The notes under the pieces were generated by a model. The model saw nothing but the letters and a program-made list of their open reading frames with translations. It did no database searches and was not told where the DNA came from. DNA of 33,573 bases from JBNKHG01 sp050290225 (GTDB taxonomy: Bacteria > Pseudomonadota > Gammaproteobacteria > Pseudomonadales > Cellvibrionaceae), in assembly GCA_050290225.1 (NCBI GenBank), contig JBNKHG010000085.1:1-33573 (forward strand). Reading direction: 5' to 3'. Shown here in pieces: positions 8,336-13,896 of the stretch (position 1 is the stretch's first letter; every line of letters starts with the position of its first letter). Made by a program: the position numbers and the translations under genes.

Positions 8336-8608
8336 ATGGCAACATCGGTAAAATTAGATGACGATCTCAAAAACCGAATAGAACGTTTAGCGGACGTAAG
8401 ACACCGGTCGGCGCATTGGATTATGCGTGAAGCAATACGTGATTATGTCGAGCGTGAAGAGGCAAAGGAAAGTTTCAAGCAAGAAGCCCTAGCATCGTGG
8501 GAGGCATTCCAGGAAACAGGGCGGCATTTGACTGGCCAGGAAGTGCGTGACTGGCTCAATACCTGGGGCACTGACAAAGAGGCTGAAATCCCTCAATGCC
8601 ACGATTGA
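8336..8608 (+). CDS. ribbon-helix-helix (CopG/ParD-like) antitoxin
   Basis: A 90-residue protein. The N-terminal MATSVKLDDDLKNRIERLAD and HRSAHWIMREAIRDYVEREE form a classic ribbon-helix-helix DNA-binding unit (beta strand TSVKLDD, two helices). The acidic C-terminal tail would bind and neutralise the toxin. The gene overlaps the toxin start by 13 bp (8596-8608), the usual translational coupling of antitoxin-first modules. A palindromic operator candidate lies 13 bp upstream of its ATG. The ribosome site (GAGG at 8324) is modest. Family identity is secure. Confidence 0.9.
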   Translation: MATSVKLDDDLKNRIERLADVRHRSAHWIMREAIRDYVEREEAKESFKQEALASWEAFQETGRHLTGQEVRDWLNTWGTDKEAEIPQCHD

Positions 8609-8904
8609 TTGTCACGGAAGGCGCTACCTATGGTTTGGAACGCTGTCGAAAATTCCTGAAAGAGAAAAACCCCTTGGCGATGGCCAAGTCGGCCCAGGTC
8701 ATTGAGCAGCATTTTGCACTGCTGGAAGTCGAACCTGAAATCGGGAGGCCATTCGACGATTTGCCAGAGCTGCGAGAACTCATTATTCCGTTCGGCAACT
8801 CTGGTTACGTGGTGCTCTATCGATTTGATGAGAGGGCCGGCGCAGTTTTTGTGCTTGCGTTCCGCCATCAGAAAGAAGCAGGGTACTACCAAAGGGTGCC
8901 CTAA
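8596..8904 (+). CDS. RelE/ParE-family toxin
   Basis: A 102-residue toxin of the ParE/RelE superfamily. Visible features are the helical N-terminus (TEGATYGLERCRKFLKEKNP), the strand EVEPEIGRPFDDLPELRELI, and the C-terminal strands GYVVLYRFDERAGAVFVLAF ending in RHQKEAGYY, a typical ParE-type end. Members act either on DNA gyrase or on ribosome-bound mRNA; the sequence alone does not settle which. It starts inside the antitoxin gene (13-bp overlap), forming an intact type II module. Just 11 bp after its stop an AraC relic begins, suggesting the module sits where old sequence was replaced. Confidence 0.9.
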   Translation: MPRLIVTEGATYGLERCRKFLKEKNPLAMAKSAQVIEQHFALLEVEPEIGRPFDDLPELRELIIPFGNSGYVVLYRFDERAGAVFVLAFRHQKEAGYYQRVP

Positions 8905-8915
8905 ACCTAGCCATT

Positions 8916-9426
8916 ACCAGCCCGAATGCCTGCTCTGCTTCGACCAGAAATACCTTACCGCCAAGGTAATCCGCACCTCCCCGGAAATACTGGATCTCGG
9001 CACCCGCTACACCGACTGGTTCACCATCCCCGGCCAGGAACGCAGCCTGTCCAGCCAGATAGAGCATATTCTGCTTGAACTGCAAGCCGCCGGCAGCTTC
9101 AACCCGCCCATCGAAGCCATGCCGAGATCCTCTCCATCAACCCCCGCACCATCCGCCGCATGCTGGCCCGGGAAAACGAATCCTTCCAGAAGATCAAAGT
9201 GCGTGTGCGCTGTGATCTCGCCATCAAACTGCTGTTGGACTCCCAGCTTCCCATTTCCGTGGTGGCCGACAAGGTCGGCTTTGCCGAACCCGGTGACTTT
9301 ACCCGCGCCTTCACCCAGTGGACCGGGCAAACCCCCAAAGACTATCGTTCGACGCACCTGAAAAGTAAAAGAAGCCCAAAAACCCCTGCCATAAATCCGG
9401 CCCGGGAATACCGGCAAGCCTTGTAA
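8916..9426 (+). pseudogene. 3' half fragment D of the AraC-type gene with a frameshift
   Basis: This segment matches codons about 192-361 of the intact gene at 13897, beginning at QPECLLCFDQKYLTAKVIRT. A single-base deletion in GAAGCCATGCCGAG (intact copy: GAAGCCATCGCCGAG), near 9119, breaks the frame. The rest continues in another frame from MLARENESFQKIKV (9160) to the second helix-turn-helix and ends at 9426. The N-terminal ligand domain is absent. It is clearly a pseudogene and a more diverged paralogue than a fresh copy, with a different C-terminal tail (AREYRQAL). Confidence 0.9.
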
Positions 9427-9493
9427 CCTTGATGAAACCAATGCCACAGACCCTACAGGCTGCTAGCTACTTTGCCCTTGGGATGCTTGTAAA

Positions 9494-9544
9494 TTTTACC
9501 TGAAAGGATAAAATTCAGTCCATATATTCACCTTTCAGGTAAAA
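9494..9544 (+). promoter_or_regulatory. long inverted repeat before the AAA/DUF4143 gene, candidate operator
   Basis: TTTTACCTGAAAGG (9494-9507) and CCTTTCAGGTAAAA (9531-9544) are a perfect 14-bp inverted repeat separated by 23 bp, ending 30 bp before the ATG at 9575. The spacer is AT-rich (ATAAAATTC, CATATATTC) and could hold a -10 box, so binding at the two arms would control initiation. No T-tract makes it a terminator. Confidence 0.6.
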
Positions 9545-9574
9545 ATTTCGACTTATCCGGCGGCGGACCCATGA

Positions 9575-10738
9575 ATGACTAAACTCACCAAACGTTTTTT
9601 TAAAGCGCCCGATGGCGACAGCTACTTCATTTTCGGCCCCAGGGGCACGGGCAAGTCCACCTGGCTTCGGGAAAATGTCCCGGATGCCTATCTCATCGAC
9701 CTGCTGGACGACAAGGTTCACCGGGAACTCCTGGCGTACCCGGAACGTCTGAAACAGATCGTAAAGGCCAATCCCCAAACCACCCGCTATATCATCGATG
9801 AAGTACAAAAAGCGCCGGCATTGCTCGACAGCGTGCACAGCCTGATCGAAAGCCACAAAACCCATCAATTCATCCTGACCGGCTCCAGCGCCAGGAAATT
9901 GCGCCGGGGCGGTGTCAACCTGTTGGCTGGCCGGGCCCTGTTGACCCATTTTCATCCCTTTATGGCTGCCGAACTGGGGTCGGATTTTTGCCTGGACAAA
10001 GCCCTCAAACACGGCCTGATACCCTTGGTGACCACGGCGGCGGCACCGGAAAAAACCCTCGCAACCTACATCAGCCTCTATCTGAAGGAAGAGGTCAAGG
10101 AAGAAGGGTTGGTTCGGGATATCGGCGCCTTTACCCGTTTTCTCGAAGTTATCAGCTTTTCCCACGGCAGTGTGTTGAATCTCAGTAATATTGCCCGGGA
10201 GGCCCAGGCTTCACGCAAGGCGGTAGAAAATTATGTGTCAATTATCGAAGACCTGTTGCTGGGGTATAAACTGCCGGTGTTTACCAAACGCGCCAAGCGC
10301 GAAATGACAGTGCAGCCCAAGTTTTATCTGTTCGATGCCGGCGTTTTCTATCACCTGCGGCCCAAGGGCCCTCTCGACAGCCCGGACGAAATCCACGGCA
10401 TGGCATTGGAAGGGTTGGTACTGCAACATCTGAAAGCCTGGTGCGACTATTCGGGTGACCAGGTGAGCTGCTACTTCTGGCGCACTCAGGGCGGCTCGGA
10501 AGTCGACTTCATCGTCTACGGCGAAAACCACTTCCATGCCCTGGAGGTCAAGAACGCAAAGCAGATCCAGCCCAGCAGCCTCAGGCCGCTCAAGACATTC
10601 CTGAAAGACTATCCGCAAGCGACAGCGATGCTGCTCTACCGTGGAACGGAAAAGCTGGAAATAGACGGAATCCTGTGTTGGCCAGTCGAGGACTTCCTGC
10701 TGCAACTGACGCCGAATCGCTGGCCTGGCAGACAGTAA
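9575..10738 (+). CDS. AAA-family ATPase with C-terminal DUF4143 domain
   Basis: A complete 387-residue protein. Walker A is GPRGTGKST (residues 21-29), Walker B IIDEVQ (73-78), and a sensor-like stretch FILTGSSARKLRRGGVNLLAGR lies near 94-115, all typical of AAA_14. The C-terminal half is DUF4143, a PD-(D/E)XK-like fold whose GGSEVDFIVYGE...ALEVKNAKQ retains the E-V-D...E-V-K residues expected of that nuclease core. The family is very common in bacteria and archaea, has no settled function, and often sits among toxin-antitoxin genes, as here. The ATG at 9571 is followed immediately by a stop, so 9575 is the start. The ribosome site is weak (GGCGGA). A 14-bp inverted repeat upstream suggests tight control. 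Confidence 0.92.
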   Translation: MTKLTKRFFKAPDGDSYFIFGPRGTGKSTWLRENVPDAYLIDLLDDKVHRELLAYPERLKQIVKANPQTTRYIIDEVQKAPALLDSVHSLIESHKTHQFILTGSSARKLRRGGVNLLAGRALLTHFHPFMAAELGSDFCLDKALKHGLIPLVTTAAAPEKTLATYISLYLKEEVKEEGLVRDIGAFTRFLEVISFSHGSVLNLSNIAREAQASRKAVENYVSIIEDLLLGYKLPVFTKRAKREMTVQPKFYLFDAGVFYHLRPKGPLDSPDEIHGMALEGLVLQHLKAWCDYSGDQVSCYFWRTQGGSEVDFIVYGENHFHALEVKNAKQIQPSSLRPLKTFLKDYPQATAMLLYRGTEKLEIDGILCWPVEDFLLQLTPNRWPGRQ

Positions 10739-10905
10739 TCCGTTGATTAAAGGGCCAGCAGGACCGTCGAAATCATGGTAATCACCTAACAGCCTGCTGA
10801 TGGCGTGGACCTCCGTTCGCCAGCGAATCAATGAGAACATGGCGCGCAGAACAAGCGGGTGTCGCTTCCCGTAGGGACGTGCTGCGGAGTCGTTCATTTA
10901 TACAG

Positions 10906-10933
10906 CATTGACTAAAATGCAGTCATTGACTAA
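10906..10933 (+). promoter_or_regulatory. tandem CATTGACTAA repeats before the FitA-like gene
   Basis: CATTGACTAA occurs at 10906-10915 and again at 10924-10933, 18 bp apart, 25 bp before the antitoxin start. The first copy also lies inside GCATT..AATGC. They could be operator half-sites, and TTGACT could be a -35 box, but no good -10 follows. Confidence 0.4.
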
Positions 10934-10957
10934 CGGCGTGCTTCGAAGGAGTGTCCC

Positions 10958-11206
10958 ATGGCCACCATGACCATTCGCAATATAGACGATCAGCTCAAGG
11001 CGCGATTGCGCGTACAGGCCGCCTTGCATGGGCGCTCCATGGAAGAGGAGGTAAGGGACATCCTGCGCGCGGTGCTGTCCGCAGAACCGGCCGGTTCCCC
11101 CTCGCTGGTGGGCGCGATCCGGGCCCGGGTGGAACCCTTTGGCGGCATTGATCTCGAACTGCCGGAACGGGAAGCTATCCGTGAACCCCTGGAACCGGGA
11201 CGGTGA
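10958..11206 (+). CDS. FitA-like ribbon-helix-helix antitoxin, orphaned
   Basis: An 82-residue protein: MATMTIRNIDDQLKARLRVQ followed by AALHGRSMEEEVRDILRAVL is a typical FitA/StbC-type ribbon-helix-helix, and the C-terminal tail is the toxin-binding part. AAGGAG lies at the correct distance upstream, so it is probably still translated. Its stop overlaps the start of the PIN gene (GTG at 11203), as in intact fitAB operons. The toxin has lost its middle, so this antitoxin probably lacks a functional partner at this locus. It may persist as an autoregulator or as protection against related PIN toxins elsewhere. Confidence 0.88.
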   Translation: MATMTIRNIDDQLKARLRVQAALHGRSMEEEVRDILRAVLSAEPAGSPSLVGAIRARVEPFGGIDLELPEREAIREPLEPGR

Positions 11207-11373
11207 TCGTTCTGGATGCCAACGTACTATCCGAAACCCTGCGACCGCAACCGGATGCCAAGGTGCTGGCCTGGCTGGAGGCCCAATCCCGGGGAGCCAG
11301 CCTGGCAACACGGCATACCAGGGACTTCACGGATTGCGGCATTGAACTGATCGACCCCTGGAATGCCGGATAA
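11203..11373 (+). pseudogene. FitB-like PIN toxin with large in-frame internal deletion
   Basis: The frame from GTG reads VIVLDANVLSETLRPQPDAK, VLAWLEAQ and then directly SRGASLATRHTRDFTDCGIELID, ending PWNAG, TAA at 11371. The first part is the N-terminus of a PIN ribonuclease (catalytic Asp in VLDANV) and the second the C-terminal end. About 80 central residues, including the conserved Glu and the NDALIAA-type Asp, are missing compared with the usual 135-145. GCCCAATCCCGGGGAGCC at the join matches the intact tail at 7906-7923, and GCCCAA would also fit the end of 'WLEAQ'. This is the signature of a deletion between short identical bases. The frame is kept but the active site is destroyed. 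Confidence 0.88.
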
Positions 11374-11407
11374 CGGCTGTTGGACAGCCAGCTTCCTATT
11401 TTCGTGG
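11374..11407 (+). repeat. very short AraC-type relic after the PIN tail
   Basis: CTGTTGGAC.GCCAGCTTCCTATTTTCGTGG matches the codons for LLDSQLPISVV of the AraC-type gene with a few changes. It follows the PIN stop exactly as at 7994-8030, so the two PIN-AraC joins share an ancestor. Confidence 0.7.
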
Positions 11408-11409
11408 AG

Positions 11410-11463
11410 TTGTTCAGTGCATTCACAAAGTGCTATTATTTCGCCAGCACGTTATGCATGCAT
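11410..11463 (+). promoter_or_regulatory. candidate promoter and palindrome for the RHH/PIN module
   Basis: TTGTTC (11410-11415) and TATTAT (11434-11439) are spaced by 18 bp. A perfect palindrome ATGCATGCAT follows at 11454-11463, just before the ribosome site, and is a likely antitoxin operator. Confidence 0.45.
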
Positions 11464-11477
11464 GTGGAGGCGGTATC

Positions 11478-11732
11478 ATGGCAACGATCACCTTGCGAAA
11501 CGTACCCGAGGAAACGGTGGAGCGGCTCAAGAAGGCTGCCAGGCAGTCGGGCTTGAGTATGAATCGGTTTTTGATCAACAAGCTGAGTGGAGAAGCGGGT
11601 AATTCGCCGTATAAACCCAGGGAATTCCATGACCTGGACCATCTTTTTGGCTCTCTGGATGAAGAAGAGTACCAACGGTTGAACCAGGCCATTGCCGACC
11701 AGCGCCAGATAGACGAAGAACTCTGGTCATGA
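11478..11732 (+). CDS. ribbon-helix-helix antitoxin of a VapBC/FitAB-type module
   Basis: An 84-residue protein beginning MATITLRNVPEETVERLKKA and continuing ARQSGLSMNRFLINKLSGEA, a ribbon-helix-helix of the Arc/FitA type. The C-terminal part is acidic (GSLDEEEYQRLNQAIADQRQ) and should wrap the toxin. An open frame extends upstream to 11430, but GTGGAGG at 11464-11470 is placed for the ATG at 11478, and family members start with M.TITLRN. The stop overlaps the toxin start by four bases (ATGA at 11729). An operator-like palindrome sits 14 bp upstream. Confidence 0.88.
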   Translation: MATITLRNVPEETVERLKKAARQSGLSMNRFLINKLSGEAGNSPYKPREFHDLDHLFGSLDEEEYQRLNQAIADQRQIDEELWS

Positions 11733-12130
11733 AGCGCCTGATGATCGACACCAATGTGTATAGCAAAGCGCTGCGGGGCCTGGCCGGCAGTGTGTCTTTG
11801 TTGCAGCGGGCAGAGGAACTCCTGATTTCGCCGGTCGTCCTTGGCGAACTCTACAGTGGTTTTCAGAGAGGAAATAAAGAGGGGAAGAATAGGGAATGCC
11901 TGCGCGAATTTCTTGCTTCTCCCCGCGTTCAGATTACCGTTGTCAGTGCGGAAACATCCGAATTTTACGCCAGCATTTTGACAGCGCTCAAAAAGCAGGG
12001 GACGCCCATCCCAACCAACGACATCTGGATTGCCGCCAATGCCCTGGAATATGGCGCTCACCTGGCCACAGCCGACCAACATTTTCAACACATAGCCGGC
12101 TTGCACAGCATCTTTCCTGTAGAGGGCTGA
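11729..12130 (+). CDS. VapC-type PIN-domain ribonuclease toxin
   Basis: A 133-residue PIN protein. The acidic residues of the metal site are recognisable: D7 in MKRLMIDTNVYSKAL, the Glu in SPVVLGELYSGF, and the Asp residues in PIPTNDIWIAANALEYG and ATADQHF. These toxins cleave RNA, often tRNA or rRNA; the target here is unknown. It is translated from an ATGA overlap with its antitoxin, and both are full length, so the module should be functional. It is not closely similar to the other intact PIN toxin of the window at 12631. Confidence 0.92.
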   Translation: MKRLMIDTNVYSKALRGLAGSVSLLQRAEELLISPVVLGELYSGFQRGNKEGKNRECLREFLASPRVQITVVSAETSEFYASILTALKKQGTPIPTNDIWIAANALEYGAHLATADQHFQHIAGLHSIFPVEG

Positions 12131-12158
12131 CTCGGATTAAAACAGATGAAAGCCCCGT

Positions 12159-12226
12159 TGCTGGCCCGGGAAAACGAATCCTTCCAGAAGATCAAGGTGC
12201 GGGTACGGTGTGATCTCGCCATCAAA
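12159..12226 (+). pseudogene. internal fragment F of the AraC-type gene
   Basis: The bases encode LARENESFQKIKVRVRCDLA followed by IK, the linker helix between the two helix-turn-helix motifs of the gene at 13897, at about 95% by eye. The segment has no start or end of its own and joins directly to a FitA-like tail. Confidence 0.8.
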
Positions 12227-12300
12227 CCGGCCCAGGAGCTCCGGCAAGCCATCCGTGCACCCCTGGAGCTGGGACAGTGATCGTTCTGGATACCAAGTTG
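12227..12300 (+). pseudogene. relic of a FitA tail and FitB start
   Basis: PAQELRQAIRAPLELGQ, stop TGA at 12278, overlaps GTG ATC GTT CTG GAT ACC AAG (VIVLDTK). This parallels the FitA/FitB junction at 11140-11230 (AIREPLEPGR / VIVLDANV). The PIN frame then runs into the promoter of the next module, so only the junction survives. Confidence 0.75.
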
Positions 12301-12315
12301 CGGTCAGTGAATATT

Positions 12316-12333
12316 TGTAGTAATGTTGCTACA
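12316..12333 (+). promoter_or_regulatory. candidate operator of the Phd/PIN module
   Basis: TGTAG (12316-12320) and CTACA (12329-12333) form an inverted repeat around 8 bp, 27 bp before the antitoxin start, a common arrangement for Phd/YefM autoregulation. AAGGAGG follows as a strong ribosome site. Confidence 0.5.
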
Positions 12334-12360
12334 TTCTTTTTCTGTAAGGAGGTTTGCCTT

Positions 12361-12618
12361 ATGACTATTACCACTATCTCCAGTAGAGACTTTAACCAGG
12401 ATGTCAGCAAAGCCAAGCGCGATGCGTTAAAGGGCCCCGTATTTATCACTGACCGGGGCCACCCTGCTCACGTGTTATTAAGTATTGAGGAGTATCAAAA
12501 AATCTCGGATAAGGGAAAAAGCATTGCTGATCTATTGGCCATGCCCGATGCTGCCGACATTGATTTTGAAGCGCCCAAGTTAGATAAAAAACTCTATCGA
12601 TCTGCGGACTTTTCATAA
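12361..12618 (+). CDS. Phd/YefM-family antitoxin
   Basis: An 85-residue protein: MTITTISSRDFNQDVSKAKR, then DALKGPVFITDRGHPAHVLL and SIEEYQKI, the Phd/YefM fold that binds DNA as a dimer. The acidic tail (MPDAADIDFEAPKLDKKLYR) would cover the toxin. An open frame reaches back to the FitB relic at 12277, but AAGGAGG immediately before 12361 and the family's usual N-terminus fix the start here. The PIN toxin begins 12 bp after the stop. Codon use is more AT-rich than in the surrounding relics. Confidence 0.92.
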   Translation: MTITTISSRDFNQDVSKAKRDALKGPVFITDRGHPAHVLLSIEEYQKISDKGKSIADLLAMPDAADIDFEAPKLDKKLYRSADFS

Positions 12619-12630
12619 TGGCTTTTTATT

Positions 12631-13053
12631 ATGTACTTACTTGACACCAATGTCGTATCGGAACTGAGAAAGGCAAAATCAGGCAGGATTGATAAAAATG
12701 TCTTGGCGTGGGCAAATAGCGTTGCCACGGCGAGCCTCTATTTGTCAGCTATTAGCATTATGGAACTTGAGACCGGTGTTCTTTTGGTTGAACGCCGGGA
12801 TTCAGCACAAGGGGCCGTTTTACGCTCTTGGCTCAATACCCATGTTCTGCCAGCTTTTTCAGATCGCGTTTTACCCGTGGATACGGCCGTTGCTCAATGC
12901 TGCGCCAGACTCCATGTTCCCGACCCACGCTCAGACCGGGATGCGCTGATTGCGGCGACGGCTTTGGTTCATGGTATGACGGTTGTTACCCGCAATGTTG
13001 AAGATTTTGTGGTGACTAAGGTTGAAATATTGAATCCCTGGGAAGGAAGTTAG
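12631..13053 (+). CDS. VapC/FitB-type PIN-domain ribonuclease toxin
   Basis: A full-length 140-residue PIN protein. The metal-binding acids are D5 in MYLLDTNVVSEL, the Glu of AISIMELETGV, Asp in DPRSDRDALIAATAL, and Asp in TVVTRNVEDF. The C-terminal ILNPWEGS is the common FitB ending and parallels LIDPWNAG of the broken copies nearby, showing what those have lost. It forms an intact antitoxin-first module with the Phd-type protein 12 bp upstream, an antitoxin class different from the FitA type. Target RNA unknown. Confidence 0.93.
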   Translation: MYLLDTNVVSELRKAKSGRIDKNVLAWANSVATASLYLSAISIMELETGVLLVERRDSAQGAVLRSWLNTHVLPAFSDRVLPVDTAVAQCCARLHVPDPRSDRDALIAATALVHGMTVVTRNVEDFVVTKVEILNPWEGS

Positions 13054-13249
13054 TAAGTTTACATTGAGTTCAAATCGGCCAGGAGCAGTCTATTGCTGTA
13101 GCTCACTGTCCGCTGTAGCGCCCTCTCCGCCATGGTAAGGCGCACCTATCTGATATACGCCGGTGATACCATGGCTTTCAGCGATGGCACAACCGCGCTC
13201 AAGTACGATCAGGTGGGGGACGCCTTCCTCGTCGACGACGTCATATAAT
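13054..13249 (+). other. spacer with a 38-codon open frame of unknown origin
   Basis: No known gene. One small frame (ATG 13132 to TAA 13246-13248) reads MVRRTYLIYAGDTMAFSDGT, then TALKYDQVGDAFLVDDVI. I do not recognise it and see no ribosome site; the acidic ending looks like the C-terminus of some larger protein, so it is probably another relic. Confidence 0.25.
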
Positions 13250-13339
13250 CAGACCCATGTCCCAATTCAGAGATTACATCGGCAACGAATATACCCGGGG
13301 CCACTTACAAGGAATCGTCCTTAAAGACTTCGACCCTTA
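13250..13339 (+). pseudogene. 5' fragment B of the AraC-type gene
   Basis: AGACCCATG followed by MSQFRDYIGNEYTRGHLQGI and VLKDFDP, matching the first 27 codons of the gene at 13897. It shares the EYTRG variant with fragment A rather than the EYIQG of the intact gene. Like fragment A it ends at the Asp-Pro pair and passes into DUF4143 sequence, here at CTGCACTCC. Confidence 0.85.
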
Positions 13340-13474
13340 CTGCACTCCATCGACACGGGCCTGATGTGTGCCGTGCGCGGTCTCAACCGCGACCGTCTGC
13401 TCAAACAACCTGGGGATTTTGGTTTGTTATTGGAGTCCTTCGTTTACAACGAATTGCGCAAGCAGGCAGTGTGG
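13340..13474 (+). repeat. 135-bp direct repeat, right copy
   Basis: Partner of 7727-7861 with one mismatch. Outside the repeat the flanks are unrelated: AraC relic B on the left and the true DUF4143 C-terminus on the right. Confidence 0.95.
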
Positions 13475-13741
13475 ATTGAGGAGCCACTAAGCTTCTCCCA
13501 CTACCGCGATAAGGATACAGTGGAAGTGGACGTGATCATCGAGAACGCCATGGGCGACTGTTTTGCTATCGAGATCAAGGCAACGGCAACCTTGACGGCG
13601 AAGGATTTTACTGGCCTGAAACGTTTTCAATCCGTTGCCCGTGATCGCTTCAAGATCGGTATTTTGCTTTATGATGGCGATCATACGACAGCCTTTGGTG
13701 ACAACCTCTATGCCGTACCACTGGGAACGCTTTGGGCATGA
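13340..13741 (+). pseudogene. C-terminal part of the split DUF4143 gene
   Basis: The frame reads LHSIDTGLMCAVRGLNRDRL, then FGLLLESFVYNELRKQAVWI, EEPLSFSHYRDKDTVEVDVI, IENAMGDCFAIEIKATATLT and on to a stop at 13739-13741. It is the DUF4143 nuclease-like domain with the EVDVII...IEIKA core intact. The first 135 bp repeat the end of the fragment at 7262-7861. Joining the two at the repeat gives one continuous reading frame, still without the P-loop N-terminus. An internal ATG (13364) could start a 125-residue product, but no ribosome site is evident. Confidence 0.85.
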
Positions 13742-13757
13742 CTATCAGGAGCCAACC

Positions 13758-13811
13758 CCATCAGCCGATTCGACGCGATGATCGCCGGCATCGCCCAATC
13801 CTGGGGAGCCA
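13758..13811 (+). pseudogene. PIN-toxin stub before the intact AraC gene
   Basis: CCATCAGCCGATTCGACGCG and the following bases up to CCTGGGGAGCCA match the PIN relic at 7868-7925 (encoding FDAMIAGIAQSWGA) with a few changes, then stop matching. The order DUF4143, PIN, AraC is the same as in the left part of the island. Confidence 0.8.
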
Positions 13812-13861
13812 CTGATCGGTCCTTAGCGCTCCGGTGATCCACAAGGGCTTACCAATAAGGC

Positions 13862-13867
13862 TATAAT
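13862..13867 (+). promoter_or_regulatory. -10 box of the intact AraC-type gene
   Basis: A perfect TATAAT 29 bp before the ATG at 13897. No convincing -35 lies 16-18 bp upstream, which is common for weak or activated promoters. Confidence 0.45.
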
Positions 13868-13896
13868 CGATAAATACAAGCAGATAACTTAGACCC

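Noticed and set aside
8702..9361. A 219-codon frame running from inside the ParE-like gene into the AraC relic
   Set aside because: It begins in the wrong frame inside the toxin gene and reads the AraC relic partly out of frame (Pro/Ser-rich end); it is a by-product of the junction.
10238..10897. A 219-codon minus-strand open frame overlapping the end of the AAA/DUF4143 gene
   Set aside because: Most of it is antisense to the ATPase. The 52 residues in the gap after that gene (MNDSAARPYGKRHPL...) match nothing I recognise and no ribosome site is evident.
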